A stretch of 64,000 nucleotides of DNA from Lactobacillus ultunensis DSM 16047 (GCF_001436305.1 NZ_AZFO01000006.1:1-64000), one strand, 5' to 3'. Counted from the first letter of the stretch, positions 47,408 through 55,247 are shown. Numbers and translations are program-made. Notes: a model not told the origin generated them from the sequence alone.

Positions 47408-48162
47408 TATTTTGCCTCCTCTAGATTGATATCGGCAGGTAATGCCGCTTTTTGACTTGAATTAATCTTGTCTGTTACCACAACAACGTCTTGCGTATTG
47501 CCAAAAACGGCAAAGTTGCGTTCACCGATCTTGGTGTGATCAGCTAGCACGTAAGCGTGTCTAGCTTGCTTAATCTCAGCTGCCTTGACTGCAGCTTCTT
47601 CGGGATCTGGCGTAGTTAAGTTGCCATTCTTTTCAATCCCGTTAGCTCCAACGAAACTAGCTGAAAAATTCATCGCTTTAATCTGTGCCAAAGCAGTCTG
47701 ACCAATTACGGCATGCGTGTCATCTTTGACCTCGCCACCGATAAGGAAAGTTTTTATTCCGTGATTCAGGCTGCACAATGCAGTTTCAACACCGTTGGTA
47801 ATAATCTTCACGTGCGGAATATCGGCTAAAAATGGAACCATTTCATAGGTCGTTGTTCCGGCATCGATAAAAATATTGTCGCCTTGGTGAACGAAGTTCT
47901 GCACCGCATATTTAGCAATTGCGATCTTCACATCGTGATTCATACTAAAGCGGACGTTCTGGGAAACATCACGAGAGAAATGTTTTACTGATTGAGCACC
48001 GCCATGCACACGCTTAAGGATGCCGCTCTTCTCCATCTGAATTAAGTCACGACGAATGGTTGATTCAGATGTATCGGTTAAGTCGCATAACTCGCTAACG
48101 CGGCACAATTCGTGCTGATTAACGTAGTCTTCAATTAAGCTTTGGCGTTCTTGTGTCAGCAT
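47407..48162 (-). CDS. fruR: DeoR-family repressor of the fructose operon
   Basis: A 251-residue DeoR-type regulator. The helix-turn-helix at residues 20-45 has Thr-Ser-Glu-Ser-Thr-Ile-Arg-Arg-Asp-Leu and the Arg-Val-His-Gly-Gly-Ala turn; the sugar-phosphate domain has Asp-Ala-Gly-Thr-Thr-Thr and Gly-Ala-Asn-Gly-Ile. In lactic bacteria FruR represses the operon and fructose-1-phosphate relieves this. First gene of the operon, so it is autoregulated. Two 20-bp repeats at the promoter are its likely sites. Confidence 0.94.
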   Translation of the reverse strand: MLTQERQSLIEDYVNQHELCRVSELCDLTDTSESTIRRDLIQMEKSGILKRVHGGAQSVKHFSRDVSQNVRFSMNHDVKIAIAKYAVQNFVHQGDNIFIDAGTTTYEMVPFLADIPHVKIITNGVETALCSLNHGIKTFLIGGEVKDDTHAVIGQTALAQIKAMNFSASFVGANGIEKNGNLTTPDPEEAAVKAAEIKQARHAYVLADHTKIGERNFAVFGNTQDVVVVTDKINSSQKAALPADINLEEAK

Positions 48163-48182
48163 TGTTTTTCACCTCGCTAATT

Positions 48183-48237
48183 ATTGTATTCGCTTTCTTC
48201 TTCAAAATCAATCATTTTTCTTCAAAAAATGTCATTT
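48183..48237 (-). promoter_or_regulatory. fru promoter with two tandem 20-bp operator repeats
   Basis: Minus strand: TTGATT, 17 bases, TACAAT (-10 at 48183-48188). Two abutting direct repeats cover the -35 region: 48198-48217 and 48218-48237, identical at 16 of 20 positions (TTCTTCAAAA and TCATTT are shared). A DeoR-type repressor bound here would block RNA polymerase. This is the most likely FruR site. Confidence 0.65.
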
Positions 48238-48274
48238 TTATTTATTATTGTTCAATAAAATTCATTTATATGCA

Positions 48275-48307
48275 AAAAAGATGCCACAAATCTTCATTTG
48301 TGACATC
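48275..48307 (-). terminator. Terminator of the Fic-HTH gene
   Basis: Stem GATGCCACAAAT/ATTTGTGACATC (one mismatch) with a tiny loop; a run of six T follows on the minus strand. Confidence 0.75.
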
Positions 48308-48329
48308 TTTTTCTTTGTCAGTTTAATTT

Positions 48330-48363
48330 ATTCTTAGTCATTTTGGCTGTTTTGACGAAGAAT
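48330..48363. repeat. Palindromic module, downstream copy (Fic-HTH gene)
   Basis: ATTCTTAGTCA (48330-48340), 12 bases, TGACGAAGAAT (48353-48363). The same arrangement with the same spacing is found upstream of the gene at 49454-49487. A further TGACGAAGAAT lies at 48373-48383 inside the last codons. Confidence 0.75.
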
Positions 48364-48368
48364 AATTA

Positions 48369-49445
48369 TTATTGACGAAGAATATATTTAATATTTTTAC
48401 CTTTGCCAATAGACTCAATTTTACCTTTATCTTTTAACTTCTTAAGATTACGTTGAATCGTAGTTTGGCTATATTGGGGGATGAGTTCAACTAATTCAGA
48501 ACGAGATAATGGTTTCAATTGTTGCTGGAGAGTTTTGAGAATCAATTTATCTGCTTTCAGCTTTTTAGGATTATGGACAATTCCAATTCTTTCAATCAGC
48601 TCACGATAAGCCTTCACCACTACACCCAAATAATAGTTAATGAACGGTGCGTAATCATCTTGGTTATCATTCCACCCCACCGAACTAGCAGCTAAAACGT
48701 CATAGTAACTTGACTTGCTGTCTTCGATAATCTTTTCCAAACTGATATATTTTCCGACTTCAAAACCTGAGCGGTACATCGTCAGTAACATCAGGAGTCG
48801 TGACATTCTACCGTTCCCATCACGAAATGGGTGAATCGAAACAAAGTCAAAAACGAATGCAGCAGATAAAACCAATGGAGAAATTTCTCCGCGCGCAAAA
48901 GCATCATTATATTGTTTACATAGTTCTTCGATCAGATCGGGGACTAAGAAAGCTTCAGGCGGATTGAACCTAACTTCTTCATGACCATCCGCATATTTGG
49001 CTACAATCTTACTGTTAATATCCTTGAAGTGTCCGCCCCACGAATCACCTGCATACTTGAACAACATATTATGCATGCTTAAGATAGTGTTCTTGGTGAC
49101 AGGCATGTAGCGATAATTTTCATGGATCAAGCTTAAGACATCACAATAACCAGCGATTTCTCGTTCATCCCGATCACGTGGCTCCACCTTATCAGACATA
49201 ATCTTATTAAGTCTCGAATCTGACGTGTAAATACCTTCGATTCGGTTAGAGGCATCCATACTTTGAATTTTAGCTACAGCAACCAGCTTTTTGAGTTCTT
49301 CATGGTAATCAATTTCAAAACTACTGGTTTCCCCTCGTAACTGATAGATAGTAGTCAGTTTGTTGATTATTGTATTGGTAAGCTGCAGATTATTGAGAGT
49401 TTGATAGTCAAATTCCTTCAAAAATTCACCTTCGTTCTTGGTCAT
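48369..49445 (-). CDS. Fic-domain protein with C-terminal winged helix (copy 2)
   Basis: A 358-residue Fic protein. The inhibitory motif Ser66-x3-Glu70-Gly71 comes before the active loop His205-Pro-Phe-Arg-Asp-Gly-Asn-Gly-Arg. After a linker the C-terminus (about 290-358) is a winged helix-turn-helix with Ser-Gln-Thr-Thr-Ile-Gln-Arg-Asn-Leu-Lys-Lys-Leu. Such Fic-HTH proteins can bind their own promoters. Two matching palindromes bracket the gene and the first codons (Met-Thr-Lys-Asn) also contain a half-site. It probably AMPylates a protein; the target is unknown. Monocistronic. Confidence 0.88.
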   Translation of the reverse strand: MTKNEGEFLKEFDYQTLNNLQLTNTIINKLTTIYQLRGETSSFEIDYHEELKKLVAVAKIQSMDASNRIEGIYTSDSRLNKIMSDKVEPRDRDEREIAGYCDVLSLIHENYRYMPVTKNTILSMHNMLFKYAGDSWGGHFKDINSKIVAKYADGHEEVRFNPPEAFLVPDLIEELCKQYNDAFARGEISPLVLSAAFVFDFVSIHPFRDGNGRMSRLLMLLTMYRSGFEVGKYISLEKIIEDSKSSYYDVLAASSVGWNDNQDDYAPFINYYLGVVVKAYRELIERIGIVHNPKKLKADKLILKTLQQQLKPLSRSELVELIPQYSQTTIQRNLKKLKDKGKIESIGKGKNIKYILRQ

Positions 49446-49453
49446 TCTTAATT

Positions 49454-49487
49454 ATTCTTAGTCATTTTACCCTATTTGACTAAGAAT
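49454..49487. repeat. Palindromic module, upstream copy (Fic-HTH promoter)
   Basis: ATTCTTAGTCA (49454-49464), 12 bases, TGACTAAGAAT (49477-49487), an exact inverted repeat apart from spacer. The 34-base module shares about 28 positions with the downstream copy at 48330-48363. A further TGACGAAGAA half-site lies at 49497. It is next to the start codon and could be an autoregulatory operator. Confidence 0.75.
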
Positions 49488-49506
49488 CCGCAAAAATGAC
49501 GAAGAA

Positions 49507-49533
49507 AAAGGCTGAAAAAACTTCAGCCTTTCT
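49507..49533 (-). terminator. Terminator of the ABC/small membrane protein operon
   Basis: Perfect 10-bp stem AAAGGCTGAA/TTCAGCCTTT, T-rich on both strands; 5 bases past the last small gene. Confidence 0.8.
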
Positions 49534-49535
49534 TA

Positions 49536-49757
49536 CTATTCAAAAAATGTAAACACATCTAAGATGTTGAACACTACATAACGCCAATATGCTTGGCCAA
49601 AACTGCTATATACTTTTAGCTGCCACTTTCCATACTCAAACTTCACCAGATAACCATCTTGAGTTTTATGTCTAAACGTCTGCTTAATTGCAACTAATAG
49701 ACAAAACACCAGTACTAAAGCGATGATCATCAGTATAGAAATAATTGTATTTTTCAT
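49536..49757 (-). CDS. Small membrane protein, unknown
   Basis: A 73-residue protein with one N-terminal membrane segment (about 5-24) and an extracellular or cytoplasmic Tyr/Phe-rich tail with Gly-Lys-Trp-Gln-Leu-Lys-Val-Tyr. Last gene of an operon that starts near 52.8 kb and includes a NatAB-like transporter. It has no double-glycine leader. Its size and place fit a bacteriocin immunity-type protein, which is inference. Confidence 0.6.
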   Translation of the reverse strand: MKNTIISILMIIALVLVFCLLVAIKQTFRHKTQDGYLVKFEYGKWQLKVYSSFGQAYWRYVVFNILDVFTFFE

Positions 49758-49766
49758 ACCTTCATC

Positions 49767-50021
49767 CTAGTCTTTCAAACTTTTGTACAAGTCTTGAACA
49801 TTAGCACAAATACAAAGAGACACCATGATTTGAATCCAAGTGAAATTTTGAGAAATATCAATTATCCCACCAGCCCAATAATAGACTAAGAAAAATGTTA
49901 ACATTAGCACATATCCAGTTGGATTGAGAAACATCACTTTACCTAAGCGCTTGGAGTAAACGATGTACATAATAATAGCAATGACAAAGATCAGTAATGG
50001 TAAATAACTTAATTTCAGCAT
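49767..50021 (-). CDS. Small membrane protein, unknown
   Basis: An 84-residue protein with three hydrophobic segments and a short polar end (Gln-Asp-Leu-Tyr-Lys-Ser-Leu-Lys-Asp). The ATG at 50021 overlaps the end of the previous gene; the longer frame to 50060 would overlap it by 38 bases and has no RBS. No family recognised. Same operon as the ABC transporter. Confidence 0.6.
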   Translation of the reverse strand: MLKLSYLPLLIFVIAIIMYIVYSKRLGKVMFLNPTGYVLMLTFFLVYYWAGGIIDISQNFTWIQIMVSLCICANVQDLYKSLKD

Positions 50022-50022
50022 T

Positions 50023-50430
50023 TTAGTTTCCAGCTTTCTTTTGTTCTTGCTTCTTACCAAAAATGTAAACTACTATTCCCAGTACAAGCCATGCAGCTAT
50101 GCCCAACAATGTTTTTACTACAGATGCAGAACTGTTGTAATCATTAAGGATGCCTATAGTTGCAATGAGATATAGAAACTGACAAATCCCAAAAGAATTT
50201 TTCATCTCTTTCAAATAAAAACTTCTAACCTTTGAATCAAAAGTTACAAGCAATGCATTCACCAATGGCAGGACTAGTGCAATCAAGAAAACGATGCCGT
50301 TAAAACTGAGCAGGTCATTTGCGGAGTGATCACTTTGCATTAAGAAGAAAAAGATAACCACAATGCCGGTTAATATCCATGAATTAGCAATTATAATGTT
50401 GTCATTTAAGACGAAATTTCTTCTGTTCAT
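50023..50430 (-). CDS. Membrane protein with four segments, unknown
   Basis: A 135-residue protein with four membrane segments (about residues 12-30, 44-62, 82-95, 107-125) and a basic Gln/Lys tail. Starts Met-Asn-Arg-Arg-Asn-Phe. No family recognised. It follows the ABC permease by 43 bases in the same operon. Confidence 0.6.
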   Translation of the reverse strand: MNRRNFVLNDNIIIANSWILTGIVVIFFFLMQSDHSANDLLSFNGIVFLIALVLPLVNALLVTFDSKVRSFYLKEMKNSFGICQFLYLIATIGILNDYNSSASVVKTLLGIAAWLVLGIVVYIFGKKQEQKKAGN

Positions 50431-50473
50431 ATTTATCCCTCGATTCTATCGAATGAAAGACTATAATGCAGTT

Positions 50474-51688
50474 TTAATTCAACAAACTGCGTTTAAAGTT
50501 CTGCCATGGACCTACATCATCTGTTTGCAAAATCAAGTTTGGATAAATTTTTCTAATCCAGATAAAGGACACTACTGCAGTAATTAAAGCAATCAAAGCA
50601 GAAATAGCGGCCTCTAAATTAGTCGCGTCACCTATAATCACTCTAGCTGGCATAACAAATGATGATAAGAATGGAATATATGAGAAGACTTTTTCAAATA
50701 TTGTATCGCCACCTGATTGCATATTAATCGAAAATAGAAATCCGATTATCATCAATGTACTCAACGGTGTAACGGCTTTGTTGGCATTCTCGCTTTTAGC
50801 AACTAAAGCTCCACAGAATGCTGCAAAGATAATGAATAATACTAAGCCGATTATCGTAAATAGTAGTCCCCAAGAGGCTAAATTGCCAATCGCCTGATCA
50901 ATCATTGGCTTATACTTTTCAAATAAATCGTTAAAGCCATCAATGTATGGGGCTGCGCAATAAACTGCCACAAATCCAGCAACATAAATTAGTACCTGGG
51001 TAATAATTTCACCAAAAATACCTAAAATTTTACCAGTAAAATAATCACCACCTGGCATGCTCGAAAAGATTACTTCCATTATCTTGGTACCCTTCTCGGT
51101 AGCAATATCTTGTGCTGTTACTTGTGTGTAAGTAATCACTAGCATATACAAAATAATAAGCAAAACCCAGAAGGAAATCTGCTTAACAGGATCGTTATCA
51201 AAGCTCTTCTTATCGACGTGCTCAACCCTTTGCTTAAACTGTGCCCTCGTCGCTAAAGCCTGGCTCTGTTTCATCGTTAGCTTTGCCTTGCTTAAATTCA
51301 ATTGTTGCTGAGCGGCATTTAAGTTCGTTAATAGTTCTGATTTCAGATCACTGTCCATCTTTTCATCGCTATAGTAAGTTGCAGATAATTGATTATTCTT
51401 TTGTTCAATTAAGACATAACCATCAATATCCTCATCTTTATATGCTTTTTTAGCCTTAGCTTCAGTCTTATAGTTATCGAAGTCTTCTGATTTTTTAATT
51501 GCTTGCTTCAAAGCGGGATTAGAAGTAACTACCCCAATATAGTTATCATCACCACTATTAGCTGATGCCATGCCGATTATAAACGACAAGAAAATGAAGA
51601 GGAATGGTGCCAAAATCATAAATAAATATGACCAAGTTTTCACTTCTCTACGGTAGGTTTCCTTTGCTACAAGCCAGACCTTATTCAT
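50474..51688 (-). CDS. ABC-2 type permease, NatB-like
   Basis: A 404-residue permease: one membrane segment at the N-terminus (about 20-42), a large extracellular loop (about 45-170, rich in Lys and Gln) and five to six further segments. The Gly-Thr-Lys-Ile-Met-Glu-Val-Ile-Phe-Ser-Ser motif near residue 208 is that of the NatB family. NatAB systems export sodium, antibiotics or peptides; in lactobacilli they are also found with bacteriocin immunity. The ATG at 51688 overlaps the ATPase gene by eight bases, with AGGTG upstream. Confidence 0.88.
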   Translation of the reverse strand: MNKVWLVAKETYRREVKTWSYLFMILAPFLFIFLSFIIGMASANSGDDNYIGVVTSNPALKQAIKKSEDFDNYKTEAKAKKAYKDEDIDGYVLIEQKNNQLSATYYSDEKMDSDLKSELLTNLNAAQQQLNLSKAKLTMKQSQALATRAQFKQRVEHVDKKSFDNDPVKQISFWVLLIILYMLVITYTQVTAQDIATEKGTKIMEVIFSSMPGGDYFTGKILGIFGEIITQVLIYVAGFVAVYCAAPYIDGFNDLFEKYKPMIDQAIGNLASWGLLFTIIGLVLFIIFAAFCGALVAKSENANKAVTPLSTLMIIGFLFSINMQSGGDTIFEKVFSYIPFLSSFVMPARVIIGDATNLEAAISALIALITAVVSFIWIRKIYPNLILQTDDVGPWQNFKRSLLN

Positions 51689-52577
51689 AGCGCACACCTG
51701 CTTTCATCTTGAATATTTCGTCTAAAGTTGGTGGTTCCTGGTCAAATGTTTGAATATATTGACCGGCTGAAAGTTGATCGAAAATATCCTTACCATATTT
51801 TTCATCCTCAAGAACAAGCAACTTAGTCCCATTATTTTGCAAAATCACATCTTTTACACCTGGCAAGGATGATAATTCAGTAACGCTTTTATCAGTTCTG
51901 ACAAAAACACGAGTTAAGCCAAAACTATTCTTAATATCATTCACTGGGCCATTTAAGACAATATGACCATCATTAATCATTACAACATCATCACATAGTT
52001 CTTCCACGTTGCGCATATCATGATCAGAAAAGATTATTGTAGCACCCAATCTTTTTTCTTCTAAAATTAACTGCTTCATTAGATCAACATTAACCGGATC
52101 TAGTCCACTAAAAGGTTCATCTAAAATAATCAATTTTGGTTGATGAATTAAAGTTGCGATCATTTGTACCTTTTGTTGGTTACCTTTAGATAAAGACTTA
52201 ATCTTATCCATCGGAATCCCTTTAACGGCTAAACGCGATAACCAATTAGGCAACTCTTCTTTTACCTTTTTGGCTGGCATCCCTTTAAGACTGGCCAAAA
52301 AGACTACTTGATCTTCAATCGTTAATTTAGGCATTAAGCTTCGCTCTTCAGGCAAATAGCCGATATTGTCATAATCCTTTGTGCTGAAAGAATGACCTTC
52401 AATACTAATCTGACCGTCATAATCAACGAATTTCAAAATACTATGAAAGATCGTCGACTTACCTGACCCGTTTTTACCAACCAGCCCTAAAATACGTCCA
52501 TTTGGTACGTTGAAGCTGACATCAAACAAAACCTGAGTTGAGCCAAAGCTTTTGTTCAAGTGCTCAATTTTTAACAT
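51681..52577 (-). CDS. ABC transporter ATP-binding protein, NatA-like
   Basis: A 298-residue ABC ATPase. Walker A Gly-Lys-Asn-Gly-Ser-Gly-Lys-Ser-Thr near residue 35, signature Leu-Ser-Lys-Gly-Asn-Gln near 130 (Lys for Gly, as in NatA-type), Walker B Leu-Ile-Ile-Leu-Asp-Glu-Pro-Phe-Ser-Gly-Leu-Asp near 149, His switch in Ser-Asp-His-Asp-Met. The C-terminal 80 residues form the DUF4162-like domain of this group. Pairs with the permease overlapping its end. Upstream is a small membrane protein gene and a LytTR-type promoter. Confidence 0.92.
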   Translation of the reverse strand: MLKIEHLNKSFGSTQVLFDVSFNVPNGRILGLVGKNGSGKSTIFHSILKFVDYDGQISIEGHSFSTKDYDNIGYLPEERSLMPKLTIEDQVVFLASLKGMPAKKVKEELPNWLSRLAVKGIPMDKIKSLSKGNQQKVQMIATLIHQPKLIILDEPFSGLDPVNVDLMKQLILEEKRLGATIIFSDHDMRNVEELCDDVVMINDGHIVLNGPVNDIKNSFGLTRVFVRTDKSVTELSSLPGVKDVILQNNGTKLLVLEDEKYGKDIFDQLSAGQYIQTFDQEPPTLDEIFKMKAGVRYE

Positions 52578-52600
52578 GAGTTTTCCCTCAACTTTTCTAT

Positions 52601-52795
52601 CTAATTAAACAAATCCGAAAATTTAGTTGGAATATTATTATTCTTCGCAAAATATTTCTTAAAAGCATCCCCGAAACTCAACTGGTCTTTTTCCCTATTC
52701 TCTAACCAATCATGAATAGCCAGAAATGCAGTGATAGCGTAATTAGCTGCTAAAATGATTAACACGCCAATCAAAATATAAATTAAGTACAACAT
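52601..52795 (-). CDS. Small membrane protein, first gene of the ABC operon
   Basis: A 64-residue protein with one membrane segment (about residues 2-24) followed by a charged tail with Asp-Trp-Leu-Glu-Asn-Arg-Glu-Lys and Phe-Gly-Asp-Ala-Phe-Lys-Lys-Tyr. ATG 52795 has a clear GGAGG eight bases upstream; a longer frame from 52831 has no usable site. No Gly-Gly leader and no Cys, so not a typical bacteriocin. It is the first product of a promoter with LytTR-type repeats. Confidence 0.6.
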   Translation of the reverse strand: MLYLIYILIGVLIILAANYAITAFLAIHDWLENREKDQLSFGDAFKKYFAKNNNIPTKFSDLFN

Positions 52796-52858
52796 TTTTA
52801 GTCCTCCATCCAGCGACCATTCTCCAGGCAAACTCCTACACTATCTTTCAATTTTTAT

Positions 52859-52919
52859 ATTATCAGAGCCAACTCGGCAATAACCGAAAACGTCCAATTC
52901 CGTCAATTTTTGGACTTAT
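52859..52919 (-). promoter_or_regulatory. Candidate LytTR-controlled promoter (site 3)
   Basis: Direct repeats on the minus strand, ATAAGTC (52913-52919) and ATTGGAC (52892-52898), start 21 bases apart. A -10-like GATAAT lies at 52859-52864, 28 bases past the proximal repeat, the same distance as at the 61.3 kb site. The repeats are weaker than at 61.3 kb. Confidence 0.45.
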
Positions 52920-52942
52920 TTGGTAAGGAGTAAATTTTATTT

Positions 52943-53116
52943 CTATTTATTCACTATCAAAAATATCAATGTTGTTGCAACAATACTAGAACACGCTATT
53001 ATCAAATAATTAGATTCAATAGGGAGATGTTGAAATAATCGATAACCTACAAAGATAATTTGAAAGAGCAAATTTAAAACATATACTACGTTAAAAATAC
53101 GTTTACCAGTTATCAT
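52943..53116 (-). CDS. Small membrane protein, unknown
   Basis: A 57-residue protein with two hydrophobic segments (about 8-24 and 33-54) and a basic N-terminus. ATG 53116 is preferred (GGGTG upstream). No family recognised. Downstream of the membrane protein at 53.3 kb, probably the same transcript. Confidence 0.5.
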   Translation of the reverse strand: MITGKRIFNVVYVLNLLFQIIFVGYRLFQHLPIESNYLIIACSSIVATTLIFLIVNK

Positions 53117-53143
53117 TTTTATCACCCATTTTTGCTTAAGTAG

Positions 53144-53527
53144 CTACTTAATTTTTTGGATAAATATCGCTGCAATAATTAATCCTAACCAACTAACAAT
53201 TGATGCAATTTTAGAATATCCTACATAAGTTAGTGTTCCGTAAATAATCAATATAATTACGACTGCAATGAATAAGTAAATAAGCCTTTTCTTCATAGCG
53301 GCTTTATCCTTATCCTCAGTAGCAACTAAAACAGCGACAACTGTACCACCTATTATTGATCCTATCAGTGCACCTAAAATTACTAACATTAGAATTCGTA
53401 GAAATGGAAGTGAACCTGAAGTCTTGATCAGAGCTGGAATCACTGAGGCTAGAATACCTATAATGATGCCTACTCCCATACCAATAAATATCTTTTTATT
53501 ATCACGTGCAAATTTCTTATCATCCAT
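53144..53527 (-). CDS. Membrane protein with four segments, unknown
   Basis: A 127-residue protein; after an acidic/basic start (Met-Asp-Asp-Lys-Lys-Phe) it has four membrane segments with Gly-rich helices (Gly-Met-Gly-Val-Gly-Ile-Ile-Ile-Gly). ATG 53527 is supported by GGAGG; the frame from 53542 lacks one. No family recognised. Follows the Xre-type regulator gene by 48 bases. Confidence 0.6.
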   Translation of the reverse strand: MDDKKFARDNKKIFIGMGVGIIIGILASVIPALIKTSGSLPFLRILMLVILGALIGSIIGGTVVAVLVATEDKDKAAMKKRLIYLFIAVVIILIIYGTLTYVGYSKIASIVSWLGLIIAAIFIQKIK

Positions 53528-53575
53528 GATCCGCCCCTCCATTCTTCTATTTAGCGATCATTTCCCGAGAAATTT

Positions 53576-53785
53576 TTATTTCTTATCTTCTTTGTAAACC
53601 AACAAGTCCCCTGGCTGACAATCTAAAACTTCACAAATTTTACTTAACGTATCAAATCTGACACCATGCGCCTTACCTGTTTTCAGAATTGAGAGATTAG
53701 CTGGCGTGATACCCACCTTTTCCGCTAATTCTTTAGAAGACATTTTGCGCTTCAAAAGCATGAAATCTAACGTTACCTCAATCAT
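53576..53785 (-). CDS. Xre/Cro-family regulator (YozG-like)
   Basis: A 69-residue protein that is a single helix-turn-helix: Met-Ser-Ser-Lys-Glu-Leu-Ala-Glu-Lys-Val-Gly-Ile-Thr-Pro-Ala-Asn-Leu-Ser, then Cys-Gln-Pro-Gly-Asp-Leu-Leu. This short type is regularly encoded after a DUF2975 membrane protein, as here (14 bases apart), and probably controls that unit. Confidence 0.88.
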   Translation of the reverse strand: MIEVTLDFMLLKRKMSSKELAEKVGITPANLSILKTGKAHGVRFDTLSKICEVLDCQPGDLLVYKEDKK

Positions 53786-53799
53786 CTACATCTTTCTTT

Positions 53800-54345
53800 C
53801 TAAATAATGGAGTCTGCATCTTCCTGAATTTTCATTCCGTACTTGAACACCAAGTAGACTACGTAGAAAACAGCTAAGAAAAGCAAGCCATTCGTAATGC
53901 TGCCTGGGTAGATCATATCGTTAGTCGTATAAGTTGAAAAACATGTGCGATGAGTTAGCAGCAGTACATATTCAATCACTGAACATACTGTATAAACACC
54001 AACGGTGATCAATAATTTACGTAATAGTTGCAGGTTATCGGCTGCGAAGTAGATCTCACGCTTGATGTTCTTGATAATCAAACGCGCATAGCAACATATC
54101 AGGAACGTAGTAATTGTTACTACTATTAACAAAAAAAACGTAATTTCCATAACTAAAATTATTTGATCAATGGATGATGCTCCGTGAGTGTTAAATGTAC
54201 TCATAAAACCTTCTCGAAAGTCTGGATTAGATTTAATAAAAAACATCATTACAAAGACGGGGACAAAGATAATTAAACCTAATACGCAAACTATTTGATA
54301 AATCCAGGCGAGCACTGTTAACAAATTCAAAATAAACTTTCTCAT
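53800..54345 (-). CDS. DUF2975 membrane protein
   Basis: A 181-residue protein with four membrane segments (about residues 7-31, 56-80, 105-125, 143-162), typical of DUF2975, whose function is unknown. ATG 54345 has GGGAGA upstream. The pair DUF2975 plus small Xre regulator is a common, conserved module in firmicutes, so this part is probably separate from the LytTR regulon around it. Confidence 0.8.
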   Translation of the reverse strand: MRKFILNLLTVLAWIYQIVCVLGLIIFVPVFVMMFFIKSNPDFREGFMSTFNTHGASSIDQIILVMEITFFLLIVVTITTFLICCYARLIIKNIKREIYFAADNLQLLRKLLITVGVYTVCSVIEYVLLLTHRTCFSTYTTNDMIYPGSITNGLLFLAVFYVVYLVFKYGMKIQEDADSII

Positions 54346-54470
54346 TCTTCTATCTCCCAAAAAGTAGGTTATCTCTTTCATCTTCTTTTTATAAATTATT
54401 GTATTACGATAATTTATAATTGCAATACAGAAATAAAATATTCTTTGATAATAATTTTAGAGATTAAAAA

Positions 54471-54503
54471 TACCGAATCAGTATTTTTTAACTAATTCGG
54501 TAT
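54471..54503 (-). terminator. Terminator after the three-gene small membrane protein unit
   Basis: Stem ACCGAAT-AGT type (54472-54482 with 54491-54502, one mismatch) and T-rich minus-strand tail, 11 bases after the gene ending at 54514. Confidence 0.75.
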
Positions 54504-54513
54504 TCTTTATTTC

Positions 54514-54735
54514 TTAGCTTCGATTTTTCTTTCCTTTAATGTAAAAGAAAGCAAACACAAAGACATACGTTAATAGCAATGTAACGACAGTTTGCAAAAT
54601 AAAACTATCAACATTGATCACATAGCGATCAAAACAATCATATAGTTCGCTGGCTACTAGCAGACTAACCCAAGTTATGCAGATTATCCATTGCTTCGAA
54701 GTCTTGGCTTCACCCCGTTTGATTATGTTTTTCAT
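54514..54735 (-). CDS. Small membrane protein, unknown
   Basis: A 73-residue protein with two membrane segments (about 16-32 and 45-64), basic at both ends. AGGTG lies seven bases before the ATG. Third gene in a set of three similar-sized membrane proteins (54.5-55.2 kb) behind a LytTR-type promoter. Its start region (Met-Lys-Asn-Ile-Ile-Lys) resembles that of the first gene of the set. Confidence 0.6.
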   Translation of the reverse strand: MKNIIKRGEAKTSKQWIICITWVSLLVASELYDCFDRYVINVDSFILQTVVTLLLTYVFVFAFFYIKGKKNRS

Positions 54736-54764
54736 TTTTCACACCTCGGCATCCCTTAATCTAA

Positions 54765-54968
54765 TTAAACTTTAGTTTTTAGATTGACATCCTTTTTCAT
54801 CCTAAAATATCTGATACCTGTATAACCTACCCAGATCGACAAAATAGCAGCAACAGCACATAATTTCCAAACTGCCCAATTGCCAGCAATACTAAAAATC
54901 GCAACAATTAGTGCAATAACAGAAAAAATCACAGCACCAACAAAGTGTCTTTTAGCTTTTTCCAACAT
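54765..54968 (-). CDS. Small membrane protein, unknown
   Basis: A 67-residue protein with two membrane segments (about 8-26 and 33-51) and a basic tail (Arg-Met-Lys-Lys-Asp-Val-Asn-Leu-Lys-Thr-Lys). Start chosen at ATG 54968 after TTGGTGA. Middle gene of the three-gene unit. Confidence 0.58.
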   Translation of the reverse strand: MLEKAKRHFVGAVIFSVIALIVAIFSIAGNWAVWKLCAVAAILSIWVGYTGIRYFRMKKDVNLKTKV

Positions 54969-54986
54969 AATAATCACCAACATTAA

Positions 54987-55202
54987 TTATTGTTTTTCAC
55001 TTTTTTTCTTATAATAATTATTCATAAAGATATTCATAAAGATAACAAAAGCTATACTTTCAACTATATTCCAAATTACTGTTCCAAAGCTTAATGTTTT
55101 GTATTGAAAATAGTCCCATACCAGTCCTATTAACAGAGCCAAAATACCGGCGACAATACTTCTGTTTCTAACTTGACTCTTAGTTAAAATTTTATTCTTC
55201 AT
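54987..55202 (-). CDS. Small membrane protein, unknown, first gene of unit
   Basis: A 71-residue protein: basic N-terminus (Lys-Ser-Gln-Val-Arg-Asn-Arg), two membrane segments (about 15-32 and 42-58) and a Lys-rich end. AGGTG is seven bases before the ATG. First gene after the LytTR-type repeats at 55283-55310. Such short two-segment proteins in a LytTR regulon are often immunity-like, but no family match is claimed. Confidence 0.6.
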   Translation of the reverse strand: MKNKILTKSQVRNRSIVAGILALLIGLVWDYFQYKTLSFGTVIWNIVESIAFVIFMNIFMNNYYKKKSEKQ

Positions 55203-55247
55203 TTTTCACACCTCAACATTTCTTATCTAAATATCTATCTACTTCAG

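Noticed and set aside
52796-52942. A pheromone or bacteriocin precursor near the LytTR sites
   Set aside because: I read the gaps at 52.8-52.9, 55.2-55.3 and 61.2-61.3 kb on both strands for a short frame with RBS and Gly-Gly or Gly-Ala processing site and found none.
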